Source: Bacillota bacterium (GTDB lineage Bacteria > Bacillota > Sulfobacillia > Sulfobacillales > Sulfobacillaceae). From it: a stretch of DNA of 64,000 nt. The notes beneath the pieces are model-generated. The model ran no database searches. It was not told the origin of the DNA and was given only the letters and a program-made list of their open reading frames with translations. The stretch lies in contig JAKBWA010000104.1 in assembly GCA_021841025.1 (NCBI GenBank), positions 23,311 to 87,310 on the forward strand, written 5' to 3'. Both the position numbers and the translations under genes were made by a program. Shown piece by piece: positions 49,780 to 59,215 of the stretch (positions within the stretch are counted from its first letter, which is position 1; every line of letters begins with the position of its first letter).

Positions 49780-50533
49780 TGATAAATGTTTACACTGATG
49801 ATGGTGCAATTCTCATTGCAACCTTCTGCACCCTTCGGCAACTGTGTGCGCAGTTGAAGCCCTAATGTGGCAAGCCCTTGGAGAAAATATTTTGGTCAGG
49901 TCCCGAGATGTCTTGTCGGGCATTGTCGCACTTGCGACAGACCCCGGGCGCTTCTCGGCTGAAATTGTCTCCTCCAGGTGAGAACGTTAACGTTTCCAGT
50001 TTCCAGTCTATAGACCATTTGGCGAACGCTTTTATGAGCCCTGCCAAGAGCTAAAAGACAGCACATGGTGGAGGTTGTAGGGTTAATTCTCGCCAGCCGT
50101 TATTAGTGAGAACTCAAACAGCCAAAATAGACCATTATCAGTGCGTGTGAAATTTTTGGATAGTGTACTACCTGACCCGCATCATAGGCATGGCGATAAT
50201 GATATTGGCGAAGTAAAGCGGGACAGGTCAACGAGATCAAGAGGCGTTTTTGGCCGCGGAGAGTAAAGTTAAGTTCTTATAGTTTTGCGCTAGTGTTCTC
50301 CCTAGGAGAGGTATGTCACGGACCATACACGAAAAGAGGTTTGTCAAAAGTCTGTCGTTTTGAGATGTTTGCGTCATGTTATTGAATGATTAAAACAATA
50401 ACTACCATGTATATGTAGTGTTTGTTAGATATGTTAAACGATATTGGTAAGTTTGTCAGATCGTCCATGGAGAATTGTTCAATTATCATGGTACAGTGGG
50501 ACCGTTGAAATCAAAGAAGGGGGGTAGTGACTG

Positions 50534-51988
50534 TTGAGTGATGACATTATTCTGACAGATTCACGACTGTACAATCCTGATTTGGCTCCGATCCCCAAAA
50601 CGAAACGACGATGGACATGGCTAAACTTCTCTACTGTCTGGATGGGGATGGTGCATAATATTGTCGCCTACGAAACTGCCGCAGCACTTCTGGCTCAAGG
50701 GTTCAGTGTAGAGCAAGCCCTGGCTGCCGTGGTGTTGGCGAACATGATATTGGTCATCGCTTTGTGGTTTAACGGTGTTGCGGGGGCCAAATATGGGCTG
50801 CCATTTCCTGTGCTGATTCGGGCCGCGTTTGGATACCGGGGAGCACAAATACCCGTATTGTTGCGAGCGTTCGTGGCAATATTTTGGTTTGCGGTGCAAA
50901 GCTATGCGGGAAGTCTCGCAATCAATGCGTTGTTTGGCTTGTTTATTCCGGGATGGCAGCAACTGGACCACTTTGTAGTATTAGGGCTGCAAGCAAATGT
51001 TGGTATAGCCTTCGGCTTATTTTGGTGCTTGCACGCTCTAATTATTTCGCACGGGATGGAGCGTATTAGGCATTTTGAGTTGTGGGCCGGACCTTTGGTC
51101 ATTGTCATGGGGTTGATTGCGGTTATATGGGCTTTAAGGACGGCTCATGGTTTGGGACCATTGTTTTACAGGACAAGCAGGCTTACTCCTGCAAGGTTTG
51201 CGGTTGACTTTCCTGTAGCTGTGACAGGGCTTATCGGGGTGTGGGCTACATTGATTCTGAATATCCCGGATTTTACGCGTTTTGCCAAATCTCAAAAGGA
51301 TCAAATGGTGGGACAGGCTATTGGATTGCCGATTACGGCGATTGTGTTTGCCCTAGTCAGTATTATTACCACCTCAGGGGCGGCTTTGGCTTTTGGAAGC
51401 GCCATTTCTAATCCAGTGATATTATTACAGCATTTCCACAATCCGATTGTTTTGATCTTAGGGGCTATCACCCTCATTATCGCGACATTGTCTGTCAATG
51501 TTGCCGCCAATGTCGTTTCCCCTGCCTACGACCTCGTCAATCTGTTTCCGCAAAGACTCAATTTTGTCAAGGCTGGAATCATATCTATCGCCATTGGTGT
51601 CTTGTTCGTGCCTTGGCTTTGGTTTAATAATGCGAGTACGATTTACAACGTCTTGGGTGGCATCGGCGGTGCTTTGGGACCTGTAGCGGGTTTGATGTTA
51701 GCTGATTTCTATGTGGTGCGAAAAAGGTGCTATGATATCTCGATGTTCTTTGCAGAAACGGGTGAATTTGCCTATCAGAATGGATGGAATGTTAAAGGTT
51801 TGGCCGCATTTGGCATCGGTATTTTTGGCGCCTTTATCGGGTTAATTATTTCATCTCTGCATGTTCTCTATACCTATTCGTGGTTTGTTGGTATTGCTTT
51901 CAGTTTCATTAGCTATAGTTTGTTGATGAAGTCTCAACCTGCTCAAGAGGTGTCATTGTCCCCAGAGGCTCAAGAAGTCGAATTTTAG
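50534..51988 (+). CDS. NCS1-family nucleobase/allantoin/hydantoin permease
   Basis: WTWLNFSTVWMGMVHNIVAYETAAALLAQG, FPVLIRAAFGYRGAQIPVLLRAFVAIFWFAVQSYAG and LADFYVVRKR. Confidence 0.93.
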   Translation: MSDDIILTDSRLYNPDLAPIPKTKRRWTWLNFSTVWMGMVHNIVAYETAAALLAQGFSVEQALAAVVLANMILVIALWFNGVAGAKYGLPFPVLIRAAFGYRGAQIPVLLRAFVAIFWFAVQSYAGSLAINALFGLFIPGWQQLDHFVVLGLQANVGIAFGLFWCLHALIISHGMERIRHFELWAGPLVIVMGLIAVIWALRTAHGLGPLFYRTSRLTPARFAVDFPVAVTGLIGVWATLILNIPDFTRFAKSQKDQMVGQAIGLPITAIVFALVSIITTSGAALAFGSAISNPVILLQHFHNPIVLILGAITLIIATLSVNVAANVVSPAYDLVNLFPQRLNFVKAGIISIAIGVLFVPWLWFNNASTIYNVLGGIGGALGPVAGLMLADFYVVRKRCYDISMFFAETGEFAYQNGWNVKGLAAFGIGIFGAFIGLIISSLHVLYTYSWFVGIAFSFISYSLLMKSQPAQEVSLSPEAQEVEF

Positions 51989-52124
51989 AAATTGGGACAT
52001 ACGATTGGATACCAATAGGTAGAAAGATGATAATCGGCAGAGTAGGTTATTAAGGGCGGATTAGTTGCCCTGATCCCCTGGGGATATGCGTGAAGCTGCC
52101 ATGGTGGATGGCGTCATTCATCCA

Positions 52125-52263
52125 AATTTGTATAGATGAAGATGCACAGCACCGTGATCAAGCGGATGATGGCAGCGGGTGTTGGATACTTCCCGGGGGA
52201 AGCGATGCCCATGTGCATCTCGACTTATATTTCATATTTTGGCCTACGACGTGTGGCAGATGA
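52125..52263 (+). pseudogene. Truncated hydantoinase/dihydropyrimidinase fragment
   Basis: CIDEDAQHRDQADDGSGCWILPGGSDAHVHLDLYF resembles the cyclic amidohydrolase metal-binding start PGGIDxHxHLD; runs out at TGA 52261 inside the neighbouring gene. Confidence 0.6.
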
Positions 52264-54582
52264 TTGGTTTTGGATTTGGATCCACAAAGAAACCAGATGG
52301 GGATCGAGGCAGGTGCCGGCCTCCGTCTCCAAAATATCGTTGACTTCTTCCGAAGAGGCTGTATTCAGTTCGCGGGCAATCCAAAACGCATGATCTGCGA
52401 CGGCTATGATACGCGAGAACAAAGGTATATCAGAACCTTTAAGACCGTGCCGTGAGTTGTGACCATCCCATCTTTCGCCTTGGTGGCGTATGGCCAAAGT
52501 CATGTGCTCCAGATCGGGATAGGCAGCTAAGAAATCCGCGGCAATAGCGGCATATTCATGACTGGACTCGAATCCCTTGGGAGCGTTGGCAGCCGTTGGG
52601 CCTTTTAATAAACGGCCCAGATTATGCAATATGGCGGCTATCCAAACACATTGCTGTTCTTGCGAAGAACACCCCAGTCGCTCGGCCAAGGCCTGGGCTG
52701 TGTCGGCGACACTCAATGAGGTATCGCGCGGCCAGTCAAAACGATCGTCAAGCCATGCCGCAATCACTTTGGCTGTTTCGCTTTCACGGTGCTGACTCAA
52801 TGCGGCCAGCATGTCCACCAGACGAGCGAAATATAATTGATGCCGTCCGCGTCTTTTGGCCTCATAAAGAGCCCAGTCCGCCGTCATAAACAAGACTTGC
52901 GGACTAAGGCCCATGGTTGGGCATTGGGCAACGCCGAAAGACAGGGTTAAACTCTTGGGCAGATCCATTTGAATACGCCGCGCCACATCACGGGGATGAG
53001 CAGAATCTTCTGCGCCGTCCATGAGCAAGGCAAATTCATCCCCACCGATACGAAAGGCTTCGACGTGCTCGTTAGTGACTTGCTTCAGGGCGTCGGCTAC
53101 CCGTTGCAGGGCCTCATCCCCAGCCTGATGCCCTTGGGTATCGTTTATCTCTTTTAAACGGTCCACATCGACAAGCATGAGTTGAAAAGGGGCGGTGTTT
53201 TGAGAGCGTGGCACAATTCTGGCTCCTAGGCGACTTTCGAACTCGCGACGGTTGGCCAATTGGGTGAGCGCATCTTGTTTGGCTTGACGCTCAGTCTCTT
53301 GGAAAAGCCAGACTTCTGACCACATATTTTCCAGTTGCGTAATGGCCAGTTCCATGATCATCTCTTCCGTCTCGTCTTTACAGGAGAAGACGTCAGAGAA
53401 GATAATTAGATAGCTTCGTCCCAGACGATAGGGTCTCCAGGCAAAAACGCGTGCCTCGAGGGGTTCTCCGGGGAGAACGAGAGGCAATGGCACCGTGTTG
53501 TTTGCAAGCATTTCTCTTAATTTGTCGGGAATCTGGATGAACCCATCAGGTACGATGCCTTCTTGCGCGTTTTTTTCAAAAGTTTCGGCGTTGAAGGATA
53601 CCCAGCCCCGAGCTCCGATCGTACGAAGAAATTCTTGAGAAATATGGGTGAAAATATCTGCGCGGTGCCAATCTTGCCTGGCCTCGGTGATGAATCGCAA
53701 TACGTCTTGCAGGCGTAGAACTGTGTGCTGGGCTGATTTGGTGCGAGTAGCAATGACATTTTCCTGGTTTTGGATGACGGTGACTAACGTCAAGAGAGCT
53801 TCGGATAAAGCCTGCCTCATGTCTGTGAAAGCCCGCTCAACAGGCAGGTAATCATTCCAGATTACTGTTCTCTGAGTTTCGGTGAAATGACCTTGGGCGG
53901 CCATATCCAATTCGTTCACCAAGTTGCGGGTTGATTTGCGAAAACTCATCAGTCCGACAGTAGTGACAGAGAATACAATAAAAGCCAGAATCGCGAGCTC
54001 ATCGTTAATGGAGGTCATATGTCTGCGCAGATCGTCTGCTTGTTGTCTCTTTAACACGGCGACCTGGGCGTTTAATCGGTTGAGGGCGCTATTCATAGCT
54101 AGTGTCACGGATTGATTGCTCACGTCTTGCAGATACAAGGCGGAATGATAGTGGTGATTTTGCATGTCCTTGGTTACCTGTGAGGCAAAACTTTGGTAGC
54201 GGAGAAAATCGGCTCCAATGGTTTTGAGGGTGGAAGATAATGACGTATTCCGCATTTCTTTCATATCTTGGCGGTATTCTGTAACAAAAATTTGATGGTC
54301 GCGAGAGATCAGCTGAAACGTACTTCGCTTTAAGGAGGCGCTCGCTTGAGAATCGGAATCCAGGCCAACCTTCATGTTCAGAACTCCGTCATATTGGGCA
54401 AAGGCGAGTCTCAAGCCATCGCTTGTTTGCTGCATAACTTGGGTTATACGGTCCATTTTGTGCCATCTTTGCCAAGCCGAGTGCATGCTCCATCCAAACA
54501 CCGCGAGAGCAGCTATCAACAGAGTCAGGATTGTAACGACGAGGGTTTGCAATGAAAGGGTATGGTAGGATTTCGTTTTCAT
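52225..54582 (-). CDS. Membrane GGDEF diguanylate cyclase fused to a degenerate HD-type domain
   Basis: N-terminal TMs; RIGGDEFALLMDG intact; C-terminal AILHNLGRLLKG...SHEYAAIAADFL...IRHQGERWDG...RIIAVADHA. Confidence 0.9.
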   Translation of the reverse strand: MKTKSYHTLSLQTLVVTILTLLIAALAVFGWSMHSAWQRWHKMDRITQVMQQTSDGLRLAFAQYDGVLNMKVGLDSDSQASASLKRSTFQLISRDHQIFVTEYRQDMKEMRNTSLSSTLKTIGADFLRYQSFASQVTKDMQNHHYHSALYLQDVSNQSVTLAMNSALNRLNAQVAVLKRQQADDLRRHMTSINDELAILAFIVFSVTTVGLMSFRKSTRNLVNELDMAAQGHFTETQRTVIWNDYLPVERAFTDMRQALSEALLTLVTVIQNQENVIATRTKSAQHTVLRLQDVLRFITEARQDWHRADIFTHISQEFLRTIGARGWVSFNAETFEKNAQEGIVPDGFIQIPDKLREMLANNTVPLPLVLPGEPLEARVFAWRPYRLGRSYLIIFSDVFSCKDETEEMIMELAITQLENMWSEVWLFQETERQAKQDALTQLANRREFESRLGARIVPRSQNTAPFQLMLVDVDRLKEINDTQGHQAGDEALQRVADALKQVTNEHVEAFRIGGDEFALLMDGAEDSAHPRDVARRIQMDLPKSLTLSFGVAQCPTMGLSPQVLFMTADWALYEAKRRGRHQLYFARLVDMLAALSQHRESETAKVIAAWLDDRFDWPRDTSLSVADTAQALAERLGCSSQEQQCVWIAAILHNLGRLLKGPTAANAPKGFESSHEYAAIAADFLAAYPDLEHMTLAIRHQGERWDGHNSRHGLKGSDIPLFSRIIAVADHAFWIARELNTASSEEVNDILETEAGTCLDPHLVSLWIQIQNQSSATRRRPKYEI

Positions 54583-54805
54583 GGGAAAGTCCTTCTTTCG
54601 GCGTTGACATTGCTCAAGTTGCCATGTTGTGTTTCAGAACTTCAAACAGCGAAATTCGGCCAGCGTCCATTCATGTCTTCATGCATTTAATACAAGGAGT
54701 ACCGGGTGTATTTCTTATCCGCTGGAGCTGCTTATATTATCCTTATCCTTTCATTGTGGTTGTCAATAACACCACTCTTGTGGAAGAAAACAAGTCCCAA
54801 TACCG

Positions 54806-55960
54806 TCATGGGGCATTTTCAAATGGCCAAAAGTATTCAATGGCTCCGATGGTCTGTTTGGTAATGGGGTTCCATAAGGGCGTCATGAGAACTTCTATGG
54901 GGAAACGGGAGCCATCGGCCGCGCACACGGTAACGCATTGTTTGTGGGGGCGACCATCCATGATGGTCGCCACGAGTGGGCAGGCAGCTACACAAAGAGG
55001 GTGTCCGTTGAGATCATGATGATTGAGACGTTGGTCCATGCACCGGTGCTGCTCCATTTGCTCTTGTGTCCATCCCGTCAAGGTTGTGGCCGCTTGGTTC
55101 CAAGCTATGATGCGCCGGGTACGGGTGAGGACATAGCCTGGAAATGATGCGGCGTAGACAATCTCAGCCGTCTTTTGAAAGATGCTGTGATCGGATGGCC
55201 TCAAGCGGGGACGGAAGTCAAAGGACAATGCCCGCAGTATGCTAGATGGGGTGGCTACAACCTGGGGGCATGGGGAGGTGAGTGGATTGGGGTCAGGCTG
55301 TCCTAAGAAAAATCCTTGGCCAAAAGGCATTTCCAGCTCTTGCAGTGTCCTCAGCTCGGTTTCTGTTTCAATACCTTCAGCGACCAGTGACACACCTTGA
55401 TCCCGGGCTAAGTTTAAGAAATGGATGATGATGGATTGACGCATTCGGTCATGGTCGATGCCTGCGATTAGCAACCGATCGATCTTGGCCATATGGGGTT
55501 GGACGGTCAGCAATAATCCTAAGCCGGCATATCCCACCCCATAATCGTCCAGGACGAGATGGTAGCCTTCTTCCCGCCACTTCTGGATTTGCTGCAAATA
55601 TTCGGGATTCTCCAGGATATTCTGGGATTCGGATATTTCTAGAGCTATGCTCTGGGGATCCAGTGCTATACTCTCTGGATTAATGGGCATAGTCGCGTAC
55701 TGACCGTGAACATTTAAAAATAGCATTTGATCCGGGGTTAGGTGCAAATGTCCCCAGCTTAGTCCCAAGGTCCGGCAATGCATTTCCAATGTAGCTTCCA
55801 ACCCTTGCTTTCGGGCTTCACCAAACAACTGGGCGGGGGAGGTCCAGGGGGACAAGAGCTTTCCGCGAATCAGGCTCTCATAACCGATAACCTCACCTGT
55901 CGATAAATTCACGATGGGTTGTGCAGCGACCCATAATCCTTCCAAGAATTCAGCGTCCAT
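54806..55960 (-). CDS. EAL-domain c-di-GMP phosphodiesterase with C-terminal PAS
   Basis: YESLIRG, LFLNVHG, ALEISE, VLDDYGVGYAG, KIDR, AEGIET and GQGFFLGQP; PAS with LCVAACPLVATI. Confidence 0.9.
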   Translation of the reverse strand: MDAEFLEGLWVAAQPIVNLSTGEVIGYESLIRGKLLSPWTSPAQLFGEARKQGLEATLEMHCRTLGLSWGHLHLTPDQMLFLNVHGQYATMPINPESIALDPQSIALEISESQNILENPEYLQQIQKWREEGYHLVLDDYGVGYAGLGLLLTVQPHMAKIDRLLIAGIDHDRMRQSIIIHFLNLARDQGVSLVAEGIETETELRTLQELEMPFGQGFFLGQPDPNPLTSPCPQVVATPSSILRALSFDFRPRLRPSDHSIFQKTAEIVYAASFPGYVLTRTRRIIAWNQAATTLTGWTQEQMEQHRCMDQRLNHHDLNGHPLCVAACPLVATIMDGRPHKQCVTVCAADGSRFPIEVLMTPLWNPITKQTIGAIEYFWPFENAP

Positions 55961-56485
55961 CTACCCCTTTTCCTCCCCGTAGGCGGGAAGTTCCCTTAAT
56001 CATAGTGACATCTATGACCGGAAAACACCGACTTTTTAACTAACTCTGTAGTAACTGGAACTATTATGAGTATTTCGACAAGAAATGCAAATAGTCCTTG
56101 TTTAGTCCACGAAAGATTGACAAAAAATTGACAACAACCTGGGCGTAGGGATTTACTCACGTGTGAACGAAACAACTCCCAATTGGCAAATTAACGTAAC
56201 GCTAATGGCAACAATCCCCCCTTGGCTTCTGCGTTCTGGCCAAGGGGGATTGAGAGGGGAAAGAAGTTTGCAAATCGAGAAAATTATTTTCTTGCACCTC
56301 CTTTTAAGGATTAAGGAGGGTGATGATCTGCGGGTGATGCGCCTAATCAGCGCAAACGTTGGCTTCTTGCCCTCGCAAAAAAATTGGAGCACGGCCATTT
56401 AAGGCTAAAAGGTCGGAACCATAAAAATGGTTTCATAAGCGCCATGTATTCCAAGGGAATATTTTTCCCTCAGTCTTTTATTCTT

Positions 56486-56710
56486 TCAGCTCTTATTGGT
56501 CTTTGGATTTTTGGCTTTGGTTTCTTCAACTTTTTTTGGCCGATAGACATTGAGCCCGATCTTTTCGTCCCGGTCAGGTCCCACGGGTATATTGCCTTCT
56601 GTGCTTGCGATAATGCGGGTTTTTCCTGAGCTCGAGGGGCCAAAATCTTGCGTCAAGTCAATCCGGATGGTGAGGATATCTCCTTCGATAGTCCAGTCCA
56701 CATTTTTCAT
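56486..56710 (-). CDS. Small conserved-looking hypothetical protein
   Basis: MKNVDWTIEGDILTIRIDLTQDFGPSSSGKTRIIASTEGN; GGAGGG SD before the internal ATG. Confidence 0.65.
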   Translation of the reverse strand: MKNVDWTIEGDILTIRIDLTQDFGPSSSGKTRIIASTEGNIPVGPDRDEKIGLNVYRPKKVEETKAKNPKTNKS

Positions 56711-57756
56711 CAAAACATCCCTCCATAAATACCATTGATTCGAAATATAGATTGATATTATCAAATTACTGTCTTGTTATAATGTGGAAACGTGCGGTTA
56801 TCGAGAAACGGTCCGTGTTAAAAGGATCCATACAAAAATAGCGAGGGGGTGCTGAATACTGGAATATAAGGATCAGTGAAACCTCTCATCCGTTCAGCAT
56901 CCATGTGTCTAAGGGCCGTCTAACTGCCCACCATTACTTTGGGTACCCTCTATTCACCACAATCGCCTACAGTCGCTTGTTTTTGTTCTGACGGCGTGAG
57001 GTCCCTTTCCCCGGCGGTGCGCGCCATTATTATTTCGCTGGGGTGAATAGGGATTTGACGGTAGTTGCAAACACTTCGTATGGGAGGACACGTAGTGCTT
57101 CGTTTGGGGAGGGAGAGGTGCCATGGACTTATTTGGGCCATGTGCAATATTTTAAAAGCCAAATCTTAATATTTACACATGTGGAGGAAAATTTGCCAAG
57201 GTAAAGGTTTGGCTGGTGCCTGATGCGTCCATATGTCACAGCCTTATTCCGGCGGATGGTCACTGGCCAATGCCTGCGCCCCTAGAAAGTAAAGATCATC
57301 TGCAAGACGTTCTGCATCCCTGTTAGGCTGTGGCCCAAAAGTCTGGGGAAGCGAATGCAGCTTCGTGAAGATATTATGGAGGGTCCCTAAACGCTCACGG
57401 CGAATTGCCCGGCTGATATTAAGCTGTGGCGATGACTTCCAGAAAGTTCCCCCAGGGATTGAGGGGGGATTCGTTGAACAATAACGTACTTCATTAATGA
57501 GAGTTTCTCCTTTTCCTCTTTATTTGACATACTCACTCAAATATTCCGCTCATGGCAGGTTGTTATCTTCATAAGCCGCTATGATCTGGATGGATATGGA
57601 GAAGAGATTGGTAAAATCTCCACTCATCCCTTATGTTCCACCAGACATACTCCCAATGAGAAAAATTTAGAGTTTTGCGCGAAAAAAACAACTCTATGAA
57701 CAGACATGCTTGAAAAACTGGCGAAGTGCCAGACAACTTTTACCCCAAAGAAGACG

Positions 57757-57966
57757 CTAGTGCACGGGCCGGTGATGACGTCGAGAAGATATCTCCACAA
57801 CTCTAGTATGGGTAAAGTGTTCCATATATCTGATGCGATCATAGATCAGCAACTCGATTTCCTCGGCGATGACATGTCCAAACATCATAAGCTGTTCCTT
57901 TGTCAGATTGGGATGATATTCTCGTAACAAGTTGCGGATGACGTTTTCGTCTACCACTGATGCCAT
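57757..57966 (-). CDS. Small hypothetical protein
   Basis: MASVVDENVIRNLLREYHPNLTKEQLMMFGHVIAEEIE; GAAGGGGG upstream of ATG. Confidence 0.5.
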   Translation of the reverse strand: MASVVDENVIRNLLREYHPNLTKEQLMMFGHVIAEEIELLIYDRIRYMEHFTHTRVVEISSRRHHRPVH

Positions 57967-58176
57967 AATGAAACCCCCTTCCGTTCCGAGAATGAAATGG
58001 ACGTGTCAATATTGAAATGGCACATTGTGACACTTTTCGACTTGCCTATAGGGAATCCTCTTTTTAGGAAGAGGATTTTTAGGAGGGAGAACAAACAACA
58101 TGGCCTAATTCGCTGGCCACTTTGACTTTATTTGGTGAAAGAGATTCCGTTGCTTATTTTTTCGGATGGCATCCTG

Positions 58177-58960
58177 TCAAGTGATGTAAAAAGTTTCGGT
58201 TTTCCGATGATCTGCTAAATCAATTGTCTTGGTTACTCCGGCAACTCCTCCGGTGCATCCCCGTCGGCTCATGGTTTCTCTATGGACGTTTGGCTGAAAT
58301 ACCGCCGTGGAAATGCCGCCCATTCGACGCTGGACTCCATCAAGACCGAGATCACGAGCTGCAATGCTCCACCCGGTGGGGGAGATTGCGACCACATCGG
58401 CCCGTCGCTCAATTTCGCGATTCAGCCGTTCTCACGGGTTCGTGGATCAATCTGCTCCCAGTGCTCGTGGGGGAACCCTATATAGGCTAAAATGTCTTCC
58501 TGGGATCCCGTCAAGAGTGCGTCTGCCTGGCGAACTCCTGCAGGCTCTCGACCACCCACCCCAGTTCCATTCGTGTCATGGCTTGGCCGGGTAGCGCGAA
58601 GGTCGTCCAGGCCAGGGCAAAGACCATCCATTGCGCGTGTTTCGGGACGTGGACCAATAAATTCCGCATGAAGTGGACGTGGCACCGCGGACACCTCAGC
58701 CTTGCAGCACTTGTCGACTGCCAGCTTGGCGTTTCCTATGGGCATCACTGATGACCCACTGTACCCTGCGGACGACCCCAATCCCGGAGAGACGGCGTCC
58801 AAAATCCCGCGGCTTTGTTCAGGCCGACATCAAAGCCCAGTACCTCGCGGTCGCCTGAGTCGGTCGCGACGAGGAAGGCCATACTCACTACCCGGTCTCC
58901 GTCGTTCAAGGGGAAATCATTGGGGTTCATCCCAGCCAGGATTATTGCATTACCTTTAGT
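58177..58960 (-). pseudogene. IS256-family transposase remnant
   Basis: Frameshifted minus-strand pieces: RVVSMAFLVATDSGDREVLGFDVG...FWTPSLRDW (IS256 catalytic region) and DILAYIGFPHEHWEQIDPRTRENG (IS256 C-terminal region). Confidence 0.75.
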
Positions 58961-59215
58961 AGCCTTCGGCTGTGCCGTTCTTACGGCGCTGATCCTTCTA
59001 GCGGTGATATTTGAAGCTTAAAATACCGGTCGTCACGGGATAACGGTATATAATCACGCTGATGGCCTTATCCATTTGTCACGGGATGGAAAATGTGAAA
59101 CGGTTATGGGGCGTCAGTGCTCATTGAACGTTCGAATTTTTACAAGAACACGCTGCTTTTGGTTGCACTTTTCGTTCTCACTAGGGCTATGAAAGGAATA
59201 AAGGAGTTTGAACGG

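Noticed and set aside
49862-50047. 61-aa minus-strand ORF with CRKCDNARQDIS zinc-ribbon look
   Set aside because: No clear family or SD; may be a relic but unsupported.
57244-57500. Minus-strand open frame without ATG and a short MKYVIVQRIPPQSLGELSGSHRHS peptide reminiscent of mobilisation-protein starts
   Set aside because: Too short, frame-shifted and not recognisable enough to call a relaxase remnant.
58054-58080. Hairpin AATCCTCTT/AAGAGGATT followed by TTT
   Set aside because: Looks like a terminator but no plus-strand gene ends nearby, so it was not listed as a supported terminator.
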